Positions 33,069-41,897 of a DNA stretch of 64,000 nucleotides are shown here, in pieces. Source of the DNA: Pararheinheimera marina (GTDB taxonomy: Bacteria > Pseudomonadota > Gammaproteobacteria > Enterobacterales > Alteromonadaceae); the NCBI RefSeq assembly GCF_042654345.1, contig NZ_JBHSGB010000009.1:62001-126000 (forward strand). The letters are read 5' to 3'. The stretch's first letter is position 1. Each line of letters opens with the position of its first letter. Under the pieces are notes generated by a model, which made no database searches, was not told where the DNA came from, and worked only from the letters and a program-made list of their open reading frames with translations. Position numbers and translations under genes: made by a program.

Positions 33069-33578
33069 TCAGAAGTTTTCTTTGCGACCAGATTCTTTGG
33101 TAATTTTATCCAGATAACCCATAGCAAAAGCAGATACCACAAAGGTCATATGGATCAGCAGATACCACATGATTTTGTCGTTTTCGATGTTTTGGGTGTC
33201 CATGAAAATTTTCAGCAAGTGGATGGAGCTGATGGCCACAATTGAGGCCGCCACTTTGTTTTTCAGTGAGTTGGAATCCAGTTTGCCGAGCCAGCTCAGT
33301 TTATCGCCATCGCCGTCCACATCCAGTCTGGAAACGAAATTTTCATAGCCAGAGAACATCACCATCACGATCAGACCGCCGACCAATGAAATATCAATCA
33401 GTGACAACACCACCAATATTAAATCCACTTCCTTCATACTGAAAATAATCGGAATAATGTGGAACACTTCCTGAAAAAATTTCAGGCCAAGCGCCAGTAA
33501 AGCCAGGCTTAATCCAAGGTAGATAGGGGCCATCAGCCAGCGGGAGGCGTAGATCAATTTTTCCAGTAGTGTTTCCAT
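33069..33578 (-). CDS. yqhA: YqhA/UPF0114 family membrane protein
   Basis: 169 residues with four probable membrane helices (about 10-32, 52-76, 106-124 and 136-156). The sequence METLLEKLIYASRWLMAPIY at the N-terminus and the VDLILVVLSLIDISLVGGLIVMV segment (in two parts around residues 50-73) are typical of UPF0114. Function unknown in the family. AGGA lies eight bases before ATG 33578. Monocistronic and convergent with the AlkX-like gene. Confidence 0.93.
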   Translation of the reverse strand: METLLEKLIYASRWLMAPIYLGLSLALLALGLKFFQEVFHIIPIIFSMKEVDLILVVLSLIDISLVGGLIVMVMFSGYENFVSRLDVDGDGDKLSWLGKLDSNSLKNKVAASIVAISSIHLLKIFMDTQNIENDKIMWYLLIHMTFVVSAFAMGYLDKITKESGRKENF

Positions 33579-33688
33579 GCGAGAGTCCTGTGCTTTATTA
33601 CTTGGGGCATTATGAGGTCAAAGCCCTGAATTTCAAGCAGAGCCTGGGTTTACTTTTGGCAGAAAAACCGCAGAATGGGGCCGTTAAC

Positions 33689-33707
33689 CGCGTGATACGC
33701 GTTTTTT
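33689..33707 (+). terminator. Terminator-like hairpin upstream of the S46 peptidase
   Basis: CGCGT (33689-33693) with ACGCG (33697-33701), loop GAT, followed by six T. It faces the plus strand only 31 bases before the peptidase start, with no plus-strand gene to end, so it may be a leader attenuator or a barrier to read-through. Confidence 0.5.
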
Positions 33708-33737
33708 GCTTCCGGCTTATGGCCAAGGATTTTAATC

Positions 33738-35894
33738 ATGAAAAAAACTCTTCTGACTCTCGCCCTGTCTCTGGCCTCGCTGGCCCAGGCAGATGAAGGT
33801 ATGTGGCAACCGCACCAACTCCCGGAGCTGGAAGCGGTGCTCAAAGCCAAAGGATTACAAATTGAGGCTGCAAGTATTGCCCAATTAACGGCGTTTCCAA
33901 TGAACGCCGTGATTAGTCTGGGCGGTTGTACTGCGTCTTTCGTATCGCCTCAGGGTCTGGTGGTGACCAACCACCATTGCGCTTATGGCAGCATTCAGCA
34001 CAATAGCACGGCGGACAATAACCTGCTGGCCAATGGCTTCCTGGCGACATCCATGGATAAAGAACTGCCAGCAGCTCCGGGAGCCAAAGTTTTCGTGACT
34101 CAGGAAGTGAGTAACGTGACGCCTGCGATTAATCAGGAACTCAGTCCACAACTAAAGGGCAAAGCCCGCTTCGATAAAATTGATGAACTGCGTAAAAGCC
34201 TGGTAGCGGACTGTGAAACCCCTGGCTATCGCTGCGATGTCTACAGCTTCCATGGCGGGCTGGAGTATTACCTGATCAAACAAATGGAAATCCGCGATGT
34301 GCGGCTGGTGCATGCACCGGCCAGTGGTGTTGGCAAGTTTGGTGGCGATATCGACAACTGGATGTGGCCTCGCCACACAGGTGATTATTCGTTTTACCGT
34401 GCTTATGTTGGCAAAGACGGTCAGCCGGCTGATTTCAGTGCGGACAATGTGCCTTTTACACCACCTTCTTATTTGAAAGTATCGGCCAAAGGTGTGGCGG
34501 AAAACGATTTTGTGATGGTGATTGGCTACCCTGGCCGCACCAACAGATACAACAGTGCCGCTGATGTGCGCAATCAGTTCACCCAGGTGTTACCTCAGTC
34601 CAAAGCCTACCGAGAGCAAGCCATGGCGGTGATTAAACAGCATGCACCTGAAGGGTCGGAAGCACGGATTAAATACGAAAGTATTTTGGCGGGCCTGGCC
34701 AACTACGCGAAAAACTTTGAAGGCATGATCCAGAGCTACCAGAGTGGCGGCACTCAGCAGCGTAAAGATGAGTTTGAAAAAGTGTTGAACCGCTGGATTA
34801 AATCCAGCCCGGCCCGTCAGGCGAAATATGCCCCGGCGGTGCGCCAGTTGAACCAACTGGTGGCGCAACAAGCGGAAACTCAGCAGCGCGATCTGGTGCT
34901 GAACTACTTTGGTTATGCTCAGTTGTTCAGCACGGCTGAAAAGTTGTACCGATTGGCGCAAGAACAACAAAAGCCGGATGCAGAACGTGAAACTGGTTAT
35001 CAGCAACGGGATCTGGAGCGTTTTTCTGCGTCGATGAAACGGTTAAGTCGCAGTTTTGATGTCACTGTGGAACAAGAGCTGGCGCTGCATTTCCTGAAGC
35101 AGTATGCGTCCTTGCCCAAAACCCAGCACCTGGCCGCCTTTGACAGCTACTTTGCGCTGGATGGTGCGTTCGACGAAGCGGCTGTGACTGAGAAGCTGGC
35201 TGGCATTTATCAGAACACCAAACTGACCGATGAAGCTGAACGACTGACTTGGATGGGGAAATCTGTCGAGGAATTTAAAGCCAGCACCGACCCGCTGATC
35301 CAGTTTGCAGTGGCTCTGTATGACAGCCGGATGACCCTGGAGCAAGAGCAAAAAGAACAGGCAGGTTTAATGGCCGTGGCTCGTCCTTTGGTGATGGAAG
35401 CGGTGATCGCTTTTAACAAAAGCCTGGGTAAGCCTGTCTACGCCGATGCCAACAGTACACTGCGGGTGACCTATGGCTCAGTACAGGGGTATTCACCAAA
35501 AGACGCTGTGACCTACCAGCCATTTACCACCACGGCCGGTATTTTACAAAAAGCGACAGGCGTGGAGCCATTTGACGCGCCGAAAGCTCAGCTTGAGGCC
35601 ATTAAAGAAGGCGACTTCGGCATCTATAAAAATGCCGCTGGCCAGTTGCCTGTCAACTTCTTAAGTACAGTGGATACCACAGGGGGCAACTCTGGTTCGC
35701 CGACACTAAACGGCAAAGCGGAACTGGTTGGCTTACTGTTTGATGGGGTGATTGAAGGCATTATTGCCAACTGGGATTATGACCCTGCCACCAACCGATC
35801 CATTCATGTCGATAGCCGTTATATGCTGTGGCAAATGGAAAATGTGGATGGTGCCAGCAATCTGCTTAAAGAAATGAGCATTGTCACTGAGTAA
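33738..35894 (+). CDS. S46-family dipeptidyl-peptidase
   Basis: 718-residue exported serine peptidase of family S46 (DPP7/DPP11), which releases dipeptides from peptide N-termini in the periplasm. Signal peptide of about 20 residues ending LAQA before Asp. Catalytic triad: His80 in VVTNHHCAYG, probable Asp216 near DNWMWPRHTGD, and Ser652 in GGNSGSPT. Position +18 from the serine is Gly670 (LLFDG); in the family Gly here goes with hydrophobic P1 preference (DPP7) and Arg with Asp/Glu preference (DPP11), so a DPP7-like specificity is inferred. AAGGA precedes the ATG. Monocistronic. Confidence 0.93.
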   Translation: MKKTLLTLALSLASLAQADEGMWQPHQLPELEAVLKAKGLQIEAASIAQLTAFPMNAVISLGGCTASFVSPQGLVVTNHHCAYGSIQHNSTADNNLLANGFLATSMDKELPAAPGAKVFVTQEVSNVTPAINQELSPQLKGKARFDKIDELRKSLVADCETPGYRCDVYSFHGGLEYYLIKQMEIRDVRLVHAPASGVGKFGGDIDNWMWPRHTGDYSFYRAYVGKDGQPADFSADNVPFTPPSYLKVSAKGVAENDFVMVIGYPGRTNRYNSAADVRNQFTQVLPQSKAYREQAMAVIKQHAPEGSEARIKYESILAGLANYAKNFEGMIQSYQSGGTQQRKDEFEKVLNRWIKSSPARQAKYAPAVRQLNQLVAQQAETQQRDLVLNYFGYAQLFSTAEKLYRLAQEQQKPDAERETGYQQRDLERFSASMKRLSRSFDVTVEQELALHFLKQYASLPKTQHLAAFDSYFALDGAFDEAAVTEKLAGIYQNTKLTDEAERLTWMGKSVEEFKASTDPLIQFAVALYDSRMTLEQEQKEQAGLMAVARPLVMEAVIAFNKSLGKPVYADANSTLRVTYGSVQGYSPKDAVTYQPFTTTAGILQKATGVEPFDAPKAQLEAIKEGDFGIYKNAAGQLPVNFLSTVDTTGGNSGSPTLNGKAELVGLLFDGVIEGIIANWDYDPATNRSIHVDSRYMLWQMENVDGASNLLKEMSIVTE

Positions 35895-35911
35895 GTGATG
35901 TGCCATCTGCT

Positions 35912-35945
35912 GATAAAAAAACCGGCAATAGCCGGTTTTTTTATC
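35912..35945 (+). terminator. Intrinsic terminator after the S46 peptidase
   Basis: 15-bp stem GATAAAAAAACCGGC (35912-35926) with GCCGGTTTTTTTATC (35931-35945), loop AATA. Confidence 0.93.
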
Positions 35946-36080
35946 AGGTCTGTCTGTGGTTTTTTATCATGCTTGCAGGTAAATCTATTCAGGCAGGCTG
36001 GCGTTTGCAGTACACTAGGCTCATTTTTATAGTCCGGTCAGAAGCCTTGAAGCGACACCGGGGCTAAAGGTAGTGAAAAC

Positions 36081-36806
36081 GTGGAACCAAAATTACAATT
36101 GCAGCTGGTGATTCGAAGAGTCAGTTTGCAATCCGGGATCGGCTGGATCTCGCAGGCTTGGAATTTATTCAAACGCCATTATGCGGTGCTGATTAGCATG
36201 GTGATGTTTATGGCTGGTTTAAGTCTGGCAGCCAATATCAGCCCCATTTTGCTCATTGTGCTACTGCTGGCCAATCCGTTTTTAACGGCCGGTTTTTACC
36301 GCGCCATAGTGCAGCTGCAAAAAGAGCAGCCGGTACGATTCAGCGACTTATTTATAGTATTTGGCCAGGCTCAGTACCGTCGGGTGTTTCTCCGTCTGGC
36401 CTCTGCCAATGTCTTGATTAATATCCCGTTAACCCTGCTTGCGACTGAATTGGTTGAACAGATGAAGGTTGGACAGGTTGACCCGATGCTGATGTTTGGC
36501 GCTGTGGCGATGGTGAGCCTGATATTTATGCTGTTCGCTTATGCGGTGGCTATTGCTTATTTCTTAAACGAGCAGCGCATACTGGTGATCTTAAACGCCA
36601 GCCTGACCGCTTGCTGGCGCAATGTGGCGGCATTAAGCCTATATGGTTTAATGGCTGTTGCATTGGGTATGCTGGCAGTGATGACCTTCTTTATCGGCTT
36701 TGTGGTGGTTCTGCCCGTGCTGCAGGTGGCGTTTTTCCTGTCATTCAGTAGTATTTTTGCGTTGCAGGTTGGGCCCAGTCAGGAGCAAAGCACCCTGGAG
36801 GTGTAA
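36081..36806 (+). CDS. Unrecognised polytopic membrane protein, BPSS1780-like
   Basis: 241 residues, with about five or six hydrophobic helices (from about residue 32 onward) and a short cytoplasmic N-terminus. It resembles the BPSS1780-type membrane proteins (WISQAWNLFKRHY then a helix), a family without known function. The start is GTG 36081 with AAAGG ten bases upstream; no ATG gives a better N-terminus. recX begins directly after its stop, so the two are co-transcribed. In related bacteria recA occupies this place before recX. Confidence 0.75.
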   Translation: MEPKLQLQLVIRRVSLQSGIGWISQAWNLFKRHYAVLISMVMFMAGLSLAANISPILLIVLLLANPFLTAGFYRAIVQLQKEQPVRFSDLFIVFGQAQYRRVFLRLASANVLINIPLTLLATELVEQMKVGQVDPMLMFGAVAMVSLIFMLFAYAVAIAYFLNEQRILVILNASLTACWRNVAALSLYGLMAVALGMLAVMTFFIGFVVVLPVLQVAFFLSFSSIFALQVGPSQEQSTLEV

Positions 36807-37268
36807 ATGCAGCCATCGAATACTGCGCTGAGCGAAGCTGAATTAAAAAGTTATTTGCTCGGATTATTGGCCAGACGCGATTACAGTGAGCGTGAACTGG
36901 CGCAAAAGTTGCGGCAAAAGCAGGTGGCCCCTGAGGTGTCAGAAACCTTGTTGCTCTGGCTCAAAGGCCGCGGCTACCAAAGTAATAGCCGCTACGCCCG
37001 ACAGCTGATCCAGGCCAAGGTGCACAAAGGGTACGGCTGGTTTTACATTAACCAGCTTTGTGCTGAGCAAGGGCTGGAAAAGAGCCTGGTGCAGGCCGTG
37101 CTGGACGAATTAAATGTAGACTGGCTGAGTGTCGCTTTAGAGGCTTACCAGAAGAAATACGCCGATAAACCCATAGCGGATTATCAGGACAAACTAAAAC
37201 GTATGAGATACCTGCAAAGCCGTGGTTTTGACGGTCAGGTGATCCAACAGCTATTTAAACAGCTTTAA
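36807..37268 (+). CDS. recX: RecA regulator RecX
   Basis: 153-residue RecX, an all-helical protein of three-helix repeats that caps and inhibits RecA filaments. Repeat signatures: LLARRDYSERELAQKLRQK, then LKGRGYQSNSRYARQLIQAK and the final KRMRYLQSRGFDGQVIQQ. Its ATG follows the preceding stop without a gap. recA is not adjacent, unlike the common recA-recX order, so regulation must differ. alaS follows 15 bases later. Confidence 0.95.
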   Translation: MQPSNTALSEAELKSYLLGLLARRDYSERELAQKLRQKQVAPEVSETLLLWLKGRGYQSNSRYARQLIQAKVHKGYGWFYINQLCAEQGLEKSLVQAVLDELNVDWLSVALEAYQKKYADKPIADYQDKLKRMRYLQSRGFDGQVIQQLFKQL

Positions 37269-37283
37269 CAGTAGGATGTGGTT

Positions 37284-39908
37284 ATGTACATGACGTCTGC
37301 CCAACTTCGCCGGGCTTTTCTGGACTTTTTCGCCAGCAAAGGGCACCAAATTGTGCCAAGCAGCTCACTTATTCCGGGCAATGACCCGACCTTGCTGTTT
37401 ACCAATGCAGGTATGGTGCAGTTCAAAGATGTATTTTTAGGTCAGGATAAACGTCCTTACAGCCGGGCTGTCACTGCGCAGCGCTGCGTGCGTGCCGGTG
37501 GTAAACACAATGACCTGGAAAACGTGGGTTACACCGCCCGTCACCATACCTTCTTCGAAATGCTGGGTAACTTCAGCTTCGGCGACTACTTCAAGCAAGA
37601 CGCTATTCTGTTTGCCTGGGAGTTTTTGACCGAAGTGGTCAAACTGCCAAAAGAAAAGCTGTGGATCACTGTCTACGCCACAGATGACGAAGCTTTTGAT
37701 ATCTGGACCAAAGAGATTGGTGTACCGGCAGAGCGCGCTATCCGTATTGGCGATAACAAAGGTGCTCCTTACGCGTCAGATAACTTCTGGGCCATGGGCG
37801 ACACTGGCCCTTGTGGTCCTTGCACCGAAATTTTCTATGACCACGGCGACCATATCTGGGGCGGCCCTCCGGGTTCACCGGAAGAAGACGGTGACCGTTT
37901 CATCGAGATCTGGAACAACGTCTTTATGCAGTTCAACCGCCACACCGATGGCCGGATGGACCCGCTGCCAAAACCAAGCGTGGACACGGGGATGGGCCTG
38001 GAGCGTATTGCCGCTATTCTGCAAAACGTGCATAGCAACTATGAAATTGACACTTTCGCCGCGCTGATCAAAGCCACTGCGCAAGTGACAGGTGCAACCG
38101 ACTTAACCGATAAATCGCTGCGTGTCGTGGCCGACCATATCCGTAGTTGTTCCTTCCTGGTGGCTGATGGTGTGATGCCATCGAACGAAGGCCGTGGTTA
38201 TGTACTACGCCGCATCATTCGTCGCGCCGTGCGCCATGGTAACAAGCTGGGCGCCAAAGGCGTGTTCTTCAGCAAGCTGGTTGGCGCTTTGGCTGAACAG
38301 ATGGGCGAAGCTTACCCTGAGCTGGTTGAGAAACAAGCAGTGATCGAAAAAGTGCTACGTCTGGAAGAAGAGCAGTTTGGCAAAACGCTGGAACGTGGTC
38401 TGGTCATGCTGGAAGACGCGCTGGCCGCTTTAGGTTCAGATACCGTCATTCCAGGTGAAGTGGCTTTCAAACTTTACGACACCTATGGTTTCCCACTGGA
38501 TTTAACCAACGACGTAGCACGTGAGCGTGGTTTTACCGTAGACCAGTCTGGCTTTGAAGCGGCGATGGAAGCACAGCGGAAACGGGCTCAGCAAGCCTCT
38601 AACTTTGGTGCTGACTACAATCAGGCGCTGAGCTCTGTACAGTGCACCGATTTTAAAGGTTATACCGAAGTGAAAGCTCAGGCCAAAGTGGTGGAAATTC
38701 TGCTGGCTGGTGAACAGGTGCAGTCGTTAACTGAGGGGGCAGAAGCGTTGGTGGTGCTGGATCAGACACCATTTTATGCTGAGTCTGGCGGTCAGACAGG
38801 CGACACCGGTCGTTTAACCTTAGCAAACGGCGCCGTGTTTGAAGTGACAGACACTATTAAAGTGGGCAAAGCCTTTGCGCATAAAGGGACCTTAACAGGT
38901 ACATTGGCTGTTGGCGATGTAGTGGAAGCGGCCATTGATAATGCCCGCCGTGATGCCATTCGGAAAAACCACTCCGCCACGCACTTATTACATGCGGCCC
39001 TACGCACTGTGCTGGGCGACCATGTGACGCAAAAAGGTTCTTTGGTGGGGCCGGACCGGCTGCGCTTTGACTTTTCCCATTTTGAAGCGGTAAAAGCCGA
39101 CGAAATCCGCCGTATCGAACAACTGGTCAATGAACAAATTCAGCAGAACCATGAAGTGCTGACCCGTTTGATGAAGATTGACGACGCCAAAGCCGCTGGT
39201 GCCATGGCGCTGTTTGGTGAGAAGTACGACGACGAAGTGCGCGTGTTGTCGATGGGCAGCTTCAGTATCGAACTCTGTGGCGGTACCCACGTCAGCCGCA
39301 CCGGTGACATAGGTTTATTCAAAGTGGTTGCTGAAGGCGGTATTGCCGCAGGCGTGCGCCGGATTGAAGCTGTCACGGCGACAGGCGCTTTAGCCTATTT
39401 GCATCAGTTAGAGCAGCAGGCGCAAACAGTTGCAGCCATGCTCAAAGGTGATGTGCTGTCGATTGCCGACAAAGTGGCTCAGGCGCTCGACAAGAGTAAA
39501 GCGACCGAAAAAGAGTTGGAGCAGGCCAAAGCTAAGCTGGCCAGTGCCGCTGGTGCGTCACTGCTGGACAAAGCCGAACTGGTCAATGGCGTGAAAGTAT
39601 TGATTGCTGAGCTGCTTGGCGCGGATCCGAAAGGTTTCCGTACCTTAATGGACGAGCTGAAAGTGAAGATTGGTTCTGGTGTACTGCTGCTGGCGACGGT
39701 GGCGGATGACAAAGTCAGCCTGATTGCCGGGGTGACGAAGGACTTGACCGACAAAGTGAATGCCGGCCAGCTGATTGGCTGGGCCGCGGCGGAGCTGGGC
39801 GGTAAAGGTGGCGGTAAGCCAGACCTGGCGCAAGCTGGCGGTACTGATGTGGCGGCGCTGCCACGGGTACTGGCAGAAGCCAAAGCTCAGATAGTCGCCA
39901 AGCTGTAA
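37284..39908 (+). CDS. alaS: Alanyl-tRNA synthetase
   Basis: 874 residues (876 in E. coli). Class II core at the N-terminus (LRRAFLDFFASKGH, then RVVADHIRSCSFLVADGV near 285); editing domain with zinc-site motifs HSATHLLHAALR and CGGTHVSRTG; C-terminal C-Ala domain with GGKGGGKPDLAQAGG. ATG 37284 is preferred since TAGGA lies seven bases before it; a GTG at 37278 and an ATG at 37290 are also in frame. Between recX and lysC in the usual gammaproteobacterial order. Confidence 0.98.
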   Translation: MYMTSAQLRRAFLDFFASKGHQIVPSSSLIPGNDPTLLFTNAGMVQFKDVFLGQDKRPYSRAVTAQRCVRAGGKHNDLENVGYTARHHTFFEMLGNFSFGDYFKQDAILFAWEFLTEVVKLPKEKLWITVYATDDEAFDIWTKEIGVPAERAIRIGDNKGAPYASDNFWAMGDTGPCGPCTEIFYDHGDHIWGGPPGSPEEDGDRFIEIWNNVFMQFNRHTDGRMDPLPKPSVDTGMGLERIAAILQNVHSNYEIDTFAALIKATAQVTGATDLTDKSLRVVADHIRSCSFLVADGVMPSNEGRGYVLRRIIRRAVRHGNKLGAKGVFFSKLVGALAEQMGEAYPELVEKQAVIEKVLRLEEEQFGKTLERGLVMLEDALAALGSDTVIPGEVAFKLYDTYGFPLDLTNDVARERGFTVDQSGFEAAMEAQRKRAQQASNFGADYNQALSSVQCTDFKGYTEVKAQAKVVEILLAGEQVQSLTEGAEALVVLDQTPFYAESGGQTGDTGRLTLANGAVFEVTDTIKVGKAFAHKGTLTGTLAVGDVVEAAIDNARRDAIRKNHSATHLLHAALRTVLGDHVTQKGSLVGPDRLRFDFSHFEAVKADEIRRIEQLVNEQIQQNHEVLTRLMKIDDAKAAGAMALFGEKYDDEVRVLSMGSFSIELCGGTHVSRTGDIGLFKVVAEGGIAAGVRRIEAVTATGALAYLHQLEQQAQTVAAMLKGDVLSIADKVAQALDKSKATEKELEQAKAKLASAAGASLLDKAELVNGVKVLIAELLGADPKGFRTLMDELKVKIGSGVLLLATVADDKVSLIAGVTKDLTDKVNAGQLIGWAAAELGGKGGGKPDLAQAGGTDVAALPRVLAEAKAQIVAKL

Positions 39909-39914
39909 CAGAGC

Positions 39915-41111
39915 ATGGCGCTTTATGTGCAAAAGTTCGGGGGTACCTCAGTTGGTACCCCCGAGCGTATCGAGGCGGTGGCAGAGCAGCTGACCGAGAC
40001 AGTGCGTGCCGGTCATAAAGTGGTGGTGGTAGTGTCTGCGATGGCAGGTGAAACCAACAGACTGCTGGGGCTGGCGCATCAGATTGACAGCCGGCCTTCC
40101 ACCCGCGAACTCGATATGCTGGCGGCCAGTGGTGAGCAGGCCAGCATTGCGTTGCTGGCCATTGCGTTAATTAAACGGGGTTACCCTGCCGTCTCTCTGC
40201 TGGCCGACCAGGTCGGCATCCTGACCGACAATAAATTCAGCAGGGCCCGTATTTTGTCAGTCGCGACCGAACGGTTGTGGCAGGAGCTGGAGCAAGGCCA
40301 TATTGTGATAGTCGCCGGTTTTCAGGGGAGGGATATTGAAGGCAATATTACCACCCTTGGCCGCGGTGGCTCGGATACCACAGCTGTGGCGTTAGCCGCT
40401 GCTTTAAAAGCAGACGAATGCCAGATTTTTACGGATGTCGACGGCATCTACAGCATAGACCCGCGCATTTGCTCAGGTGCCTTCCGTTTACCATTGGTCG
40501 ATAGTGACAGCATGCTGGAGCTGGCCAGTCTGGGAGCCAAGGTGCTGCACTCCCGTTCTATTGAATATGCGGCAACCCATCAGGTGCCGCTGCGGGTGTT
40601 ATCCAGTTTTAAACCGGATCAGGGCAGCCTGATCTGTTATCAGGGAGCAGGTATGAGCTTACCTAAGCTGACTGGCATAGCCTGTCAGAAAGACGAAGTC
40701 TGGTTGCAGCTGACTGGCATCTCCAGTGCATTACAAACTCAGCTGTTTAAAGAATTCGCCCGCCAGTCGGTGGAAACGGATTTATTCACCTTGCTTGGAC
40801 CGCAGCAGATCGGATTCAGTCTGAACCGTTCTGACTTGAGTGTGGTCGAAGACTTGTGTCGTGAATTGGCAGCAAAACAGAGCTTTGACTGGCTGGTCTT
40901 CACAGGATTGGCGAAACTGTCCATTGTTGGCGTTGGCGTGAAAGCCAATCCGGCGGTGATGGCGGTGGTTCTGGAACAGTTACAAGCACTGGCTGCCGAC
41001 CCGGTCACTATGCAGTGCAGTGAAATCAAATTGTCTGTGTTATTGCTGGAACGCCATTTGGCTAGCCTGGCGAATGAACTGCACCGGCTTTTATTAATTG
41101 AAGAAATTTAA
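39915..41111 (+). CDS. lysC: Aspartate kinase, monofunctional
   Basis: 398 residues. Kinase domain begins MALYVQKFGGTSVG and holds GRGGSDTTAVALAAAL and TDVDGIYSIDPR; two C-terminal ACT domains (about 265-398) for feedback control. This second aspartokinase, separate from thrA, belongs to the alaS-lysC-csrA arrangement common in Alteromonadales and pseudomonads and is usually the lysine/threonine-sensitive form. It starts six bases after alaS. No hairpin terminator is evident before csrA. Confidence 0.96.
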   Translation: MALYVQKFGGTSVGTPERIEAVAEQLTETVRAGHKVVVVVSAMAGETNRLLGLAHQIDSRPSTRELDMLAASGEQASIALLAIALIKRGYPAVSLLADQVGILTDNKFSRARILSVATERLWQELEQGHIVIVAGFQGRDIEGNITTLGRGGSDTTAVALAAALKADECQIFTDVDGIYSIDPRICSGAFRLPLVDSDSMLELASLGAKVLHSRSIEYAATHQVPLRVLSSFKPDQGSLICYQGAGMSLPKLTGIACQKDEVWLQLTGISSALQTQLFKEFARQSVETDLFTLLGPQQIGFSLNRSDLSVVEDLCRELAAKQSFDWLVFTGLAKLSIVGVGVKANPAVMAVVLEQLQALAADPVTMQCSEIKLSVLLLERHLASLANELHRLLLIEEI

Positions 41112-41179
41112 GTGTAAGATTTTCATAAATTTGTTCTCTGGGTTATCATTTAACCGACAGGTCCGCCCTGGCGGTCATG

Positions 41180-41203
41180 GGAAGCTGGAATCACAGGAAA
41201 GGA
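41180..41203 (+). promoter_or_regulatory. GGA motifs in the csrA leader
   Basis: Four GGA triplets (41180, 41187, 41196, 41201) lie within 24 bases just before the csrA ATG, the last being the ribosome-binding site AAAGGAG. CsrA binds GGA, and its own leader is a known target in other species, so autorepression is likely. Confidence 0.55.
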
Positions 41204-41210
41204 GCTTTAT

Positions 41211-41414
41211 ATGCTTATTTTAACGCGTCGCGTTGGTGAAACATTAATGATCGGTGATGAAGTCACAGTGACTGTACTGGGGGTTAAAGGAAACCAGGTA
41301 CGTATTGGTGTGAATGCACCGAAAGAAGTTTCTGTACACAGAGAAGAAATTTATATGCGAATTCAAGCCGAAAAGGGCACTCCTGGCGGCTACAGCGGTA
41401 GTGATGCTGAATAA
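41211..41414 (+). CDS. csrA: Carbon storage regulator CsrA
   Basis: 67-residue RNA-binding dimer (61 in E. coli). The core MLILTRRVGETLMIGD through VSVHREEIYMRIQ is nearly invariant, including Leu4, Arg7 and Arg44-region residues that bind GGA. The tail (GTPGGYSGSDAE) is slightly long. It represses or stabilises many mRNAs that govern carbon flow, motility and biofilm. AAAGGAG precedes the ATG. Followed by the tRNA-Ser/Arg/Arg operon, the usual neighbour. Confidence 0.98.
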   Translation: MLILTRRVGETLMIGDEVTVTVLGVKGNQVRIGVNAPKEVSVHREEIYMRIQAEKGTPGGYSGSDAE

Positions 41415-41525
41415 CTGAATACCGTGGTTTTGCCGGCTTTTTTGTGATTTTTAACGCGTTTAAGTCAATATTTGTTCGAATTGCTTAAAAGCTCATCAAA
41501 CAGAAATTCCAGCGCCAAAAATTGT

Positions 41526-41553
41526 TTGACTTATTTTCCTGAAACATTAATAT
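41526..41553 (+). promoter_or_regulatory. Promoter of the tRNA-Ser/Arg/Arg operon
   Basis: -35 TTGACT (41526-41531), 16-base spacer, -10 TAATAT (41548-41553), followed by a GC-rich discriminator as in stringently controlled stable RNA promoters. The predicted start lies about 13 bases before the first tRNA. Confidence 0.75.
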
Positions 41554-41572
41554 ACGCACCGCAACGTAGCGC

Positions 41573-41663
41573 GGAGAAGTGGCCGAGAGGCTGAAGGCGC
41601 ACCCCTGCTAAGGGTGTATACCTCAAAAGGGTATCGAGGGTTCGAATCCCTCCTTCTCCGCCA
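41573..41663 (+). tRNA. tRNA-Ser (GCT)
   Basis: 91 bases including an encoded CCA. Acceptor arms GGAGAAG and CTTCTCC pair; the anticodon GCT is at 41607-41609 in a seven-base loop; a long variable arm, as in all serine tRNAs; T-arm GGTTCGAATCCC. Reads AGC and AGU. First gene of a three-tRNA operon. Confidence 0.97.
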
Positions 41664-41677
41664 TTTTGTGTCATGCT

Positions 41678-41754
41678 GGACGCGTAGCTCAGCTGGATAG
41701 AGTACTCGGCTACGAACCGAGCGGTCGGAGGTTCGAATCCTCCCGCGTCCGCCA
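41678..41754 (+). tRNA. tRNA-Arg (ACG), copy 1
   Basis: 77 bases including CCA. Acceptor GGACGCG with CGCGTCC, anticodon loop CTACGAA between CTCGG and CCGAG, T-arm GGTTCGAATCC. The A34 is expected to become inosine so that CGU, CGC and CGA are read. Starts 14 bases after tRNA-Ser. Confidence 0.97.
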
Positions 41755-41793
41755 TCTGACACAAAATAACGATGCACAACAATCTCGACAAAT

Positions 41794-41870
41794 GGACGCG
41801 TAGCTCAGCTGGATAGAGTACTCGGCTACGAACCGAGCGGTCGGAGGTTCGAATCCTCCCGCGTCCGCCA
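41794..41870 (+). tRNA. tRNA-Arg (ACG), copy 2
   Basis: Identical over all 77 bases to the copy at 41678, with different flanking sequence. A recent tandem duplication kept identical by conversion is the simplest reading. 39 bases separate the two copies. Confidence 0.97.
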
Positions 41871-41872
41871 TT

Positions 41873-41896
41873 AAACCTGCTTAGTGCAGGTTTTTT
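41873..41896 (+). terminator. Terminator of the tRNA operon
   Basis: AAACCTGC (41873-41880) with GCAGGTTT (41886-41893), loop TTAGT, then further T. It starts two bases after the last tRNA. Confidence 0.85.
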
Positions 41897-41897
41897 G

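Noticed and set aside
41678..41870. tRNA-Arg pair as a recombination or integration hotspot
   Set aside because: The duplication is exact, but there is no integrase, no truncated tRNA and no compositional break nearby.
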